From Cytophagales bacterium (GTDB lineage: Bacteria > Bacteroidota > Bacteroidia > Cytophagales > Cyclobacteriaceae), in assembly GCA_020403045.1 (NCBI GenBank), contig JADBYK010000047.1, forward strand, positions 1 to 61,023: a stretch of DNA of 61,023 nt, written 5' to 3'. The notes below the pieces were generated by a model. The model saw nothing but the letters and a program-made list of their open reading frames with translations. It ran no database searches and had not been told where the DNA came from. Both the position numbers and the translations under genes were made by a program. Of this stretch, positions 49,802 through 57,708 are shown piece after piece. Within the stretch, counting starts at the first letter, position 1; each line of letters starts with the position of its first letter.

Positions 49802-50293
49802 CTACTTTTTGGCTTTTTTTTCAAAAACCATCGATACTGAATTCATGCAGTACCGTAACCCAGTGGGAGCAGGCCCGTCATTAAAAACATGCCCCAGATG
49901 CCCCCCACATCTGGCGCATTCGACTTCATCACGAACCATTCCATAGCTCTTATCAGTTCCCACTGCTACCACACCCTCCTTAATCGGCTGATAGAAGCTT
50001 GGCCACCCTGTCCCCGACTCAAACTTGGTTTCAGAACTGAACAGCTCCAGATGACAACCGGCACAGTAATAAGTACCCGTTTCATGATTATCCCAATCTT
50101 TTCCCGTAAAAGGTCGTTCTGTTCCCGCCTCGCGAAGTACATGGTATTGTTCGGGCGAGAGCAGCTTTTTCCATTCTTCATTACTCTTTTTTAAGGGTGT
50201 GATCTTTGTTTTTTCCTGTCCAGACTTGGATTGGCAGCCGCCAGTTAGGGCAATGCAAAACACAAGGAATAGCGACAAAAGGATTGGTCTCAT
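49802..50293 (-). CDS. msrB: Peptide-methionine (R)-S-oxide reductase MsrB, lipoprotein
   Basis: 163 residues. Signal '[20 protein letters not shown]' with lipobox LTGGC places it in the envelope. '[24 protein letters not shown]' (zinc CxxC and substrate pocket across about 77-100), '[20 protein letters not shown]' and catalytic Cys in '[10 protein letters not shown]' are all present. It repairs R-methionine sulfoxide in exported proteins. msrA lies upstream on the same strand, separated by a 567-bp gap with a repeat. Confidence 0.95.
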   Translation of the reverse strand: MRPILLSLFLVFCIALTGGCQSKSGQEKTKITPLKKSNEEWKKLLSPEQYHVLREAGTERPFTGKDWDNHETGTYYCAGCHLELFSSETKFESGTGWPSFYQPIKEGVVAVGTDKSYGMVRDEVECARCGGHLGHVFNDGPAPTGLRYCMNSVSMVFEKKAKK

Positions 50294-50482
50294 TTTAAGT
50301 TTTTTTGGTTGTTAGAACGGTTGTCGGGTTCACCTATTGCAGGAAGTGGTTCTCCATACAATAATAAACTCTCCATTTTGAAAAAGGTTTTTCAATTCAT
50401 TGGCTTTGTCAGTAAGTGAACCCAAATTTTGAAATAGCAAAATTTACCTTCGGCTGACGCAATAGGAATATCATTTGGGTAA

Positions 50483-50580
50483 AGTCTGATGACTACTCCA
50501 GTCGTATCAGACTCGTAGGAGTTTAACCCAGATTATGCAATGCTGACAGTACCGTCAGCATTGCATAATCTGGGATGAAC
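50483..50580. repeat. Modular hairpin repeat, copy D
   Basis: First hairpin: AGTCTGATGACT (50483-50494), loop ACTCC, AGTC-GT-ATCAGACT (50500-50513), 12 bp with a 2-nt bulge in the 3' arm. Then TTTAACCC (50522-50529) and a perfect 21-bp stem (50527-50547 with 50554-50574) around loop AGTACC. The stem matches copy C 40591-40633 over 16 bp, but copy C has loop GGTACT, the exact reverse complement. Confidence 0.9.
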
Positions 50581-50690
50581 TCATTGACTCGATGAACCAC
50601 CGGCTAAAATCGTTGGAACAAGAAGCGCGCTAAAGAGAAGCAGATTATATCCGTCAGACAGAACAGCTGAAAAAGAGAGTGAATTGGTAG
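50577..50690 (+). pseudogene. Relic of a coiled-coil protein C terminus
   Basis: One frame reads ELIDSMNHRLKSLEQEAR, an in-frame stop at 50631-50633, then READYIRQTEQLKKRVNW and a final stop (50688-50690). Heptad-like charge pattern and a terminator 24 nt downstream suggest the end of a former gene. The upstream part is replaced by hairpin repeat D. No family identified. Confidence 0.4.
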
Positions 50691-50713
50691 AATTCTGAAA
50701 AGGCCTAAAAACC

Positions 50714-50744
50714 AAAAAGCCCCGTCCGACTGATGGGGCTTTTT
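50714..50744. terminator. Bidirectional terminator hairpin
   Basis: AAAAAGCCCC (50714-50723) and GGGGCTTTTT (50735-50744), 10-bp stem, 11-nt loop. T runs on both strands. It lies beyond the relic at 50577-50690 on the plus strand and 117 nt beyond the msrA stop on the minus strand. Confidence 0.8.
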
Positions 50745-50860
50745 GTTACCTAAACCTAAACCTATGAGAGAATTACTCTACTTGATGATATCAACGGACT
50801 TGGGTTTAACAGGTTGCAGAGAAAGTTGAATTTTTTTTTAGCGATTCTAAAAAGGGCTTT

Positions 50861-51403
50861 TTATTTCAGTTTTGACTGAAATTGCTTCTTAAACTTCTCC
50901 ACCTTCGGGCGTACTACATATTGGCAGTAACTCTGGTTGGGGTTCAATTCAAAATAATTTTGGTGATAGTTTTCAGCGGGATAATAATCCGGCAAAGAAC
51001 TTATCTCTGTCACGATCGGATTCTTGAACACTTTTGATGCCTCTAACTGGCTTTTGTAGTTTTCGGCCGCTTTTCGCTGCTCATCCGTGTGGTAAAAAAC
51101 AACTGACCTATACTGAGTTCCCTCATCTGCGCCTTGTCGGTTAAGGGTAGTTGGGTCATGAGTGTTCCAAAAAACTTCGAGCAGCTCTTCAAACGATACT
51201 TTTGAAGGGTCAAAAGTAATTTGAGCCACTTCGGCATGACCCGTTGTGCCGGTACAAATCTCCCGATAGGTCGGATTCTTTACCTTGCCGCCAGCATAAC
51301 CTGAGACCACTTTGGTAACTCCTTTTACATTTTGAAATACGGCCTCGGTACACCAAAAACACCCGGCACCAAAAGTGGCCAACTCCAATTTGTTATCGCC
51401 CAT
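50861..51403 (-). CDS. msrA: Peptide-methionine (S)-S-oxide reductase MsrA
   Basis: 180 residues. Catalytic 'GAGCFWCTEAVF' with Cys15, then 'GVTKVVSGYAGGKVKNPTYREICTG' family block (about 29-53) and 'TGHAEVAQITFDPSKVSFEEL'. No signal peptide, so cytoplasmic, complementing the envelope MsrB. Repairs S-methionine sulfoxide using thioredoxin. Confidence 0.95.
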   Translation of the reverse strand: MGDNKLELATFGAGCFWCTEAVFQNVKGVTKVVSGYAGGKVKNPTYREICTGTTGHAEVAQITFDPSKVSFEELLEVFWNTHDPTTLNRQGADEGTQYRSVVFYHTDEQRKAAENYKSQLEASKVFKNPIVTEISSLPDYYPAENYHQNYFELNPNQSYCQYVVRPKVEKFKKQFQSKLK

Positions 51404-51482
51404 TTTTATTTTTGTTTTAGATCTAAAAAAGCAGTCGCGATGAATAACCTGATTTTCAGCTGAAAGGTTTTAGCAATAGCTA

Positions 51483-52589
51483 TCAATACCTTCGGTAGAA
51501 GTTAGCCAATTGTTGAGAAAGATTGTTTTTTAGGTTTATAATGGCCTGATTATACAAACTCTGGTCGTCCGGAGACGCCTCGGTTCGCTTGGTGAGATTA
51601 AGCTGGTCGGAGTTCATCGCCCGGTGATCTCCTTTAAATGTGGCCCATGTGTATTGCCATTGTGAATTGCCCTCCACACTATTGTTTAATAGAAACGCAT
51701 TACTTTTTGCGTCCGTCACGGAGAGGGTTGCGTTGCTATAAGCTCTCTTGGTTTTAGTATAGTAAGTGATAGTTCCCGCTACTTTTTCCATCACATTTTG
51801 CACTTTTCCATCCGCTCCTTTTTTCTCCCCCACCTTTACCTCTCTCTCGAGGTTTTCATTTCGGGACGAAAACTGGGGACGTGCGTCTTGCCTGTAATCA
51901 TTGAAAACGATTTTTAAGTATTGCTGTGGAGGCACCGTATCTTGTTGTTCGATCGGTCGAAAAGACAAGAACTGACGTTGCATTGAGTTGATGATGGGCT
52001 GGAGGCTCCCGTAGTTAATGCGAGAGGCATTGATCTCTTGATAGGCAACTCTTAATGTGGCGTTAAACTCAGCTTGCGTCATTAATTCAATTACTTCCCG
52101 ATAGCCCGGCTCATAGCCATTCGCTTCTTTAAAACTGAAATAGGCCAGCTTCGCATCATCGCGTGTGTTTTTTAGCATGTATTGAATGCCATCGTTATAG
52201 CTTTCTTCAGCGGCCTTTATTTTCACCTCCGCCAATTCTTTAAACTTCGTTACCGGGTTGGTGATTATCTTCATCGCTCCCAGCGAGGTTTTGATTTGTG
52301 TGTTCAGGTTGTTTATTTGATTGTAACCTTCCACCGCATTTCGCCATTTCCTGGGATCATCAGCAGTTATTCCATTCTGAATGCGCGTTTGAATAAAATC
52401 GATGGCAAGCGGATAACTTTGTTGCAACACAACTTTTGCTTTTTTATGGTCGGGTTTAGCCCGAAGTCTGTTCACAGACTCGAGAACTGCCTCGTAATAA
52501 TTTCCATTCTTCAGGGCTGCTTTTCCGGATGCGCAAGCCTCTAACAGCGAAATAGCAACTATAAAAAGCAGCAACGTTTTCGAATTCAT
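51483..52589 (-). CDS. Hypothetical lipoprotein
   Basis: 368 residues from ATG 52589, giving signal 'MNSKTLLLFIVAISLLEAC' with Cys19; an upstream in-frame Met adds a basic stretch unlike a signal. The mature protein is helical, with a TPR-like opening ('ALKNGNYYEAVLESVNRLRA', 'AKVVLQQSYPLAIDFIQTRI') and a C-terminal beta region ('GTITYYTKTKRAYSNATLSV'). I do not recognise a family. It follows the esterase gene by 43 nt on the same strand and may end the alpha-glucan operon. Confidence 0.75.
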   Translation of the reverse strand: MNSKTLLLFIVAISLLEACASGKAALKNGNYYEAVLESVNRLRAKPDHKKAKVVLQQSYPLAIDFIQTRIQNGITADDPRKWRNAVEGYNQINNLNTQIKTSLGAMKIITNPVTKFKELAEVKIKAAEESYNDGIQYMLKNTRDDAKLAYFSFKEANGYEPGYREVIELMTQAEFNATLRVAYQEINASRINYGSLQPIINSMQRQFLSFRPIEQQDTVPPQQYLKIVFNDYRQDARPQFSSRNENLEREVKVGEKKGADGKVQNVMEKVAGTITYYTKTKRAYSNATLSVTDAKSNAFLLNNSVEGNSQWQYTWATFKGDHRAMNSDQLNLTKRTEASPDDQSLYNQAIINLKNNLSQQLANFYRRY

Positions 52590-52632
52590 TTTCAGTATCA
52601 ATTTCTTTTTAAAGGTGATCAGCAATATTTAT

Positions 52633-53802
52633 TTAAATGCCAAACAGGTCAATAAGCACATCATCGATCAGGTTTCTCCAGTTACCCCAACTGTGCCCTT
52701 CATTCACTTCCCGATAATGGTAGATGCAGCTATTGGCCTCCAATACTTCTTTCATTTTCCGACTTTCTTTACTTGTATCATTGATCACACCAGATGTCAT
52801 CGAGATTTTGACTGAAGGAGCGACTTGATTGGTGCAAAGTTGATAGATCTGTGGCTTGGTCCAAAATGCGGGAGACTGGATGCCCACCAGACCAAACACA
52901 CCAGGCTTGGTAAACGCAAAATAAGTTGCCGCGAGTCCGCCCATCGATGTTCCCATGATGCCTCGTTCGCTTGCCAGTTTAGAAACCGGAAAATTCCTTT
53001 CTATTTCCGGCATCAACTCATTGGTAAAAAAATCGAGGTATTGTGAATTCATTGCCAGCTCGTTCATCCTTCTGTTGTTAGAACGATTGATTGGCTCGCG
53101 GTGATCTACGAATACCGCTGCAATAGGTTTGATTTTTTTTTCCGCGATTAAGTTGTCGAGCACCGTTGTCATATTTCCAAGTTGTGGATGTAGATACTCG
53201 TAACCATCAGTTACATAAATCACAGGAAGTGTACCTGCTTTTTCAAAACCGGTTGGCAAGTAAATGCTATAGGTCACCTGATAGTTCAGAATTTTGCTAT
53301 TGATCAGAATATCACTTTTAACTGTTCCGTGTTCAACTTGTTTCACGTGTTGTTCCACCGATTCTTTCCACTCCGGCATTCGCAATTCTGAATTCGGGCT
53401 GCCTCCACCTACGCCACTCCACTGTTGGTGTGGGTTCGCTGGATCCAGAATGTAGGTATCGCTATTCAAAACAATTTTGTAGTCAAGGCGTGCGTTTTTT
53501 GGAAACTTTGCTTTTAGAATCCATAATGAAGTGTTCCTGACATTTACCCCGGTGCTGATGAATGTTTTATCATAACCCCATCCGTTAAAGTCGCCCATCC
53601 AGGCAACGCTGGTTGCTTTGCCGTAGAAAATAAAGGCTACAGAGTCTTCAACAACAAAAGGAATGGTGTTTTTCTTTTTGAAAACTTCAAACTGCACGCT
53701 GTCTTTGAGCGAATGTACGGTATTGGTAAAAGCGGAATAATCCTGGGCACTCGCCAAAAGGCGAGAGGCAATCAAAAATCCTACAACCACCAATGCTCGC
53801 AT
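52633..53802 (-). CDS. Secreted esterase with N-terminal glycogen-binding-like domain
   Basis: 389 residues. Signal peptide (ending ASAQ). An N-terminal E-set/CBM48-like domain ('GKATSVAWMGDFNGWGYDKT' to 'RLDYKIVLNSDTYILDPANP') is followed by an alpha/beta-hydrolase esterase domain of the Fes/esterase D type. Nucleophile Ser286 in 'GIMGTSMGGLAATYF' and His370 in 'NEGHSWGNW' complete the triad with an acidic residue between. Fusions of this form act on acylated carbohydrates or siderophore esters. The sugar-operon context favours a carbohydrate substrate. 8 nt from the MFS gene. Confidence 0.88.
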   Translation of the reverse strand: MRALVVVGFLIASRLLASAQDYSAFTNTVHSLKDSVQFEVFKKKNTIPFVVEDSVAFIFYGKATSVAWMGDFNGWGYDKTFISTGVNVRNTSLWILKAKFPKNARLDYKIVLNSDTYILDPANPHQQWSGVGGGSPNSELRMPEWKESVEQHVKQVEHGTVKSDILINSKILNYQVTYSIYLPTGFEKAGTLPVIYVTDGYEYLHPQLGNMTTVLDNLIAEKKIKPIAAVFVDHREPINRSNNRRMNELAMNSQYLDFFTNELMPEIERNFPVSKLASERGIMGTSMGGLAATYFAFTKPGVFGLVGIQSPAFWTKPQIYQLCTNQVAPSVKISMTSGVINDTSKESRKMKEVLEANSCIYHYREVNEGHSWGNWRNLIDDVLIDLFGI

Positions 53803-53810
53803 GCTGTTAA

Positions 53811-55337
53811 TTAAACGACTACTTCTTCAGACGACCTCACTCTCAATGACAGCAAGGAAGCAATGATCATGCAGACGCCTCCAAAAACTAAAATGTAAAT
53901 CGATTGGCCACCGAAAACTGCTTCTAGAATAAATCCCAATACAGTTGCAGCAATGATTTGCGGAATTACAATGAAAAAGTTAAAGACTCCCATATAGTAG
54001 CCCATTTTCTCGGGAGGTAATGAACCCGAAAGCATTGCATATGGTATTGACAAAATACTTGCCCATCCAATTCCAATTCCGATCATCGAAAAGATCAAAA
54101 AATTTGGCTCTTTTATGAAGAAAATAGAGATAAGCCCTAGACCGCCACATAAAAGGGAAATAAAATGAGCTACCCTTCTACTGCTATACTTTGCTAAGAT
54201 TGGCAGAAACAATGCGGCCAAAGCTGCTACTCCACTATACATTCCAAATAAAACACTGACCCAATCAGCGCCATCATTGTAGGCTGTTGACGTTGGCTCA
54301 TTTGTGTTATAGACGTAACTTGTGACAGCTGGTGTCGTGTAAATCCACATGGAAAACAATGCAAACCAAGAGAAGAATTGCACGTAAGCTAAATCAACCA
54401 TAGTTTTTGGCATATAGTTAAGATCTTTGACCATATGAACCAATCCAAGATAACCCCTTCCCTGCCTAATGTAGAGAACAGTTAATAGATGGATTACTCC
54501 AAAAAATACCAATCCACCCCCCAACAAATAAAGTTCTTTGTACTTATTGCCGAGATAATTCACCAGCCAAATGATCACGATCCCGATTAAAAGCAGGAAC
54601 ATCCCTACCTTTTGAATTCTAGATTTGGATTCTTCCTCGTTTTCGATTTTTCTTTTCTCTCTATTTTTTAAATTTTGGTGGTGCGGCTCCGGTGGATATT
54701 CTTTAGTAGTAAAGACCGTCCACATTACAGTAATAAATAATGTGGCAGCGCCAAGATAGAAGGAGTACTTTACAGAGTCCGGCATTTCCCCTTCAACAAG
54801 AGCAGTATTGCTAATACCTAGCCAATGGGAAAAGATGTAGGGCAAGCACGAAGCAACAACGCCTCCAATTCCAATAAAAAAGCTCTGCATCGCGAATCCT
54901 GTTGTACGTTGCAAAGGAGGGAGCATGTCTCCAACAAATGCACGAAAAGGTTCCATGCTGATATTGATCGAAGCGTCCATTATCCATAGCATTCCTACAG
55001 CAAACCAAAGTGAGGGTGAGTTTGGCATTATGCAAAGAGCCATTGTTGCCAAAAATGCTCCAATTGCAAAATAAGGCCTCCTGCGTCCCCATTTTGGATG
55101 CCAGGTTCGATCACTGTAAAAGCCGATAATCGGCTGGACGATTAAACCTGTAATGGGAGCGGCAGCCCAAAACAGAGCGAGGCTGCTAGGTTCTGCCCCG
55201 AGCGTTTCGAAAATTCTACTTGTGTTGGCATTTTGAAGGGCAAATCCAAACTGGATTCCTAAAAATCCGAAGCTCATGTTCCAAATCTGCCAGAAGCTGA
55301 GTTGTGGTTTTGGTTTGCCAAGTGAGGGTGATGTCAT
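53811..55337 (-). CDS. MFS sugar porter (SLC45/GPH-like)
   Basis: 508 residues with 12 transmembrane helices. 'SFWQIWNMSFGFLGIQFGFALQNANTSRIFETLGAE' (N-terminal block) and 'APITGLIVQPIIGFYSDRTWHPKWGRRRPYFAIGAF' are typical of the sucrose/maltose:H+ symporter group (SLC45-like) of Bacteroidota. It lies between the esterase and GH13 genes (8-7 nt spacings), so it probably imports maltose or malto-oligosaccharides. Inner membrane. Confidence 0.9.
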   Translation of the reverse strand: MTSPSLGKPKPQLSFWQIWNMSFGFLGIQFGFALQNANTSRIFETLGAEPSSLALFWAAAPITGLIVQPIIGFYSDRTWHPKWGRRRPYFAIGAFLATMALCIMPNSPSLWFAVGMLWIMDASINISMEPFRAFVGDMLPPLQRTTGFAMQSFFIGIGGVVASCLPYIFSHWLGISNTALVEGEMPDSVKYSFYLGAATLFITVMWTVFTTKEYPPEPHHQNLKNREKRKIENEEESKSRIQKVGMFLLLIGIVIIWLVNYLGNKYKELYLLGGGLVFFGVIHLLTVLYIRQGRGYLGLVHMVKDLNYMPKTMVDLAYVQFFSWFALFSMWIYTTPAVTSYVYNTNEPTSTAYNDGADWVSVLFGMYSGVAALAALFLPILAKYSSRRVAHFISLLCGGLGLISIFFIKEPNFLIFSMIGIGIGWASILSIPYAMLSGSLPPEKMGYYMGVFNFFIVIPQIIAATVLGFILEAVFGGQSIYILVFGGVCMIIASLLSLRVRSSEEVVV

Positions 55338-55344
55338 GGTAGGT

Positions 55345-57708
55345 TTAATTTGAAGTAGATGAAGTTAGTATTTCAAACGAATGCGGGTTTAAGGTAAGCG
55401 TTGCCTTCTTATTTTCAAATTCTATTTTTCCGGTAAAATTTGATTTCACTGAAGCAGGTACTTCGCCAATGTCTATTTTTTGTACTTCAGCCGACTTATT
55501 AAACACCACCCAAACCTGATTTTGAAAATAACTTCTCCGATAGGCCATAATTTTATCTGTGGTTGCCATCCAATCGAAATCGCCAAACAACAGAGCCATT
55601 GAATTTCTGCGTAAGTGAATTAGCTTTTCGGTTGTGGCACGATTCCGCTCTTCCTGGTTTGACAAGTTTTCGAAACGCATCATTCGCCTGTTGTCTGGGT
55701 CGTTGCCACCCGGGTCTCCAATTTCATCTCCATAATAGATGACGGGGATACCCGGAATCGTCATCATGAAAGCCGTGAGCGATTGAAGTTTTGCGTAGGC
55801 AACGGTGTCTTTGATTTCTATTTTTCTTTTCCACCCCGCTTTTTTCGCGTCTTCATCAAAGCGAACAGAGCCATCAGCATAAGAAATAAACCGAGCCCTG
55901 TCCTGATTGCCGGTGATGTTTCCCATCAGGTTGTGATCGCCAAACCAAGACATACTTTCTGTTAGTGAATTGCTTAACCGAGTGAACGGCACTTCGTCTC
56001 TGGCGAAAGTATTTACTGCATCATCGTACACATTGAAGTCAAACTGTGCATCCAGCATGCCGGTATTTACATAACTGTTGACGAGTTCACGGCTGCCATA
56101 GGTTTCTCCTATTTGATAAATGGGACGCTTCACTTTTGATTTTACTTTCTTGGTTAACTCACGCCAGAAGAGCAAGTCAATATGTTTGGACGCGTCATGG
56201 CGAAACCCATCCAGTTCATATTTCTCGAGCCAAAAAAGTGCCGTATCGGTCATGGGATCGACAACCTCTCGCTTGCGCAAATCGAGCGTGGGCATAAAGA
56301 CATCAAACCAAGTGGTCAACCGCTGGTCGTCCCAACGTTCCGTGTTGATCGTGCCATCGGGTAAGTAAAGAGGAGTGAACCATTCCGGCTTTAGCTTAAC
56401 AAGTGGGTGTTCCTGATGAACGTGATGCGCGACATAATCAAGAATCACATTCATATTCTGGGTATGGGCTTCATTCAAAAGCTCTTCGAGCTCGGCTTTG
56501 CTTCCAAAACGATAGTCGATTTGTTGAAGCGACACCGGCCAATACCCATGATAACCTGAAAAAGTAGTCGGTGGGTCGATATACTTTCCGTACGCTCCTT
56601 TTGGATTTTGCGAAATAGGAGAGAGCCAAATGGTATTGACCCCCAATTTTTTAAAGTAGCCGTCTTTGATTTTTTGAGTTACTCCAACAATGTCGCCCCC
56701 GTAATAATTTGCTTTTGGCAAAATGTTGGGATCTTTGACAGGTTCATCATTTTCTTTTTTGCCATTATTGAACCGATCAATCATCATGAAGTAAAGTATT
56801 TGCGCCTCCTTGTCTTGCCGAGTAAGAGCCGCTGCATCTAAAATCACTTCTCCATTTTGCAATGGAATCAGCACATCGTTGGATATGCCCGTTTCATTTG
56901 CCGCCCACACACGAATGTGAGTTCTCACTTCCTTGGTTGCCTGGTCGGGGATGGGTATGGTCAACTGATCTTTTTTCTGAACAACGGGCAACGAAAAGTT
57001 TTTCCAATAAGCGGTCACTTCCGTAGCCGGATTCGATAGCTGCAAGGTGATCGATTGCCCACTCGTTTTATAGGTAGTTAGGCGAGGTAGCTTTTTGGCA
57101 TCCGGACGTTCGATTTTTAACAAAGAATTCCATCCTCCTGCCCCGTTGTCGATCGAGTCGTTGTTGGAGGGGTCACGGATTTCTTTACCATCAACCACAA
57201 ATAGATATTGATAGTTACCGGGGTTGAGTAAAAGCGAAAGTGAAAAAACCCCATCCTCATTTTTAAATTCAGAAGCAGCAGCATTCCACGCATTGAACTC
57301 ACCTTTCGTTTTTACCTCTTTTGCTTTGCCGGAATAGGTAAATGTCACTGCCTTCTTATTTACTTTTTGAAGAGGAATTGCGTACGCCACCCCACTACTC
57401 CACAATTGCAACGAGGCGATCGTGGATTTCATTTCGCCCTGTAGTAACAGATTCATATCATCTCTTTTCTGCGTAAGCCCAGTAGGGACAGAAATGGAAT
57501 CAATTTTGGTCAAGTCCAGAACGTAGTCTTCCAGATTTACATACGTTGAATCGGGATTGATAAGAATAGGAGAGGCATTTCCCGTAATTAGACCCGAGTC
57601 ATTGAATTGAATCGAACTCTTTTTTTCGCATGAGCTTAGACCAATAAAAAGGCTGGCCAAGAAAACAGAGCCAATATTACCAGTTAATAACAATCTTTTT
57701 AGATTCAT
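55345..57708 (-). CDS. GH13 alpha-amylase-family lipoprotein
   Basis: 787 residues from ATG 57708, overlapping the GH31 stop by 32 nt; the Met five codons upstream is less likely. Lipoprotein signal with 'LFIGLSSCEKKSS'. N-terminal Ig-like and CBM48/E-set domains ('FTYSGKAKEVKTKGEFNAW', 'VKTHIRVWAA'-like region) precede the GH13 barrel: 'NVILDYVAHHVHQEHP', nucleophile Asp505 in 'DGFRHDASKHID', acid/base Glu535 in 'YQIGETYGS', and 'WFGDHNLMGN'. Likely a neopullulanase or cyclomaltodextrinase-like enzyme acting at the cell surface or periplasm to yield maltose for the adjacent MFS porter. Confidence 0.92.
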   Translation of the reverse strand: MNLKRLLLTGNIGSVFLASLFIGLSSCEKKSSIQFNDSGLITGNASPILINPDSTYVNLEDYVLDLTKIDSISVPTGLTQKRDDMNLLLQGEMKSTIASLQLWSSGVAYAIPLQKVNKKAVTFTYSGKAKEVKTKGEFNAWNAAASEFKNEDGVFSLSLLLNPGNYQYLFVVDGKEIRDPSNNDSIDNGAGGWNSLLKIERPDAKKLPRLTTYKTSGQSITLQLSNPATEVTAYWKNFSLPVVQKKDQLTIPIPDQATKEVRTHIRVWAANETGISNDVLIPLQNGEVILDAAALTRQDKEAQILYFMMIDRFNNGKKENDEPVKDPNILPKANYYGGDIVGVTQKIKDGYFKKLGVNTIWLSPISQNPKGAYGKYIDPPTTFSGYHGYWPVSLQQIDYRFGSKAELEELLNEAHTQNMNVILDYVAHHVHQEHPLVKLKPEWFTPLYLPDGTINTERWDDQRLTTWFDVFMPTLDLRKREVVDPMTDTALFWLEKYELDGFRHDASKHIDLLFWRELTKKVKSKVKRPIYQIGETYGSRELVNSYVNTGMLDAQFDFNVYDDAVNTFARDEVPFTRLSNSLTESMSWFGDHNLMGNITGNQDRARFISYADGSVRFDEDAKKAGWKRKIEIKDTVAYAKLQSLTAFMMTIPGIPVIYYGDEIGDPGGNDPDNRRMMRFENLSNQEERNRATTEKLIHLRRNSMALLFGDFDWMATTDKIMAYRRSYFQNQVWVVFNKSAEVQKIDIGEVPASVKSNFTGKIEFENKKATLTLNPHSFEILTSSTSN

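Larger units (their letters stand above)
50294..50860. other. 567-bp gene-free region between msrB and msrA
   Basis: From left to right: an 8-bp inverted repeat AAATTTTG/CAAAATTT (50424-50445), hairpin repeat copy D (50483-50580), a coding-like relic (50577-50690), a terminator hairpin (50714-50744), and about 115 bp with nothing recognisable. Confidence 0.7.

Noticed and set aside
50424..50445. AAATTTTG/CAAAATTT as a terminator or promoter
   Set aside because: AT-only 8-bp arms with no T run and not placed near a gene end; recorded only in the gene-free region entry.
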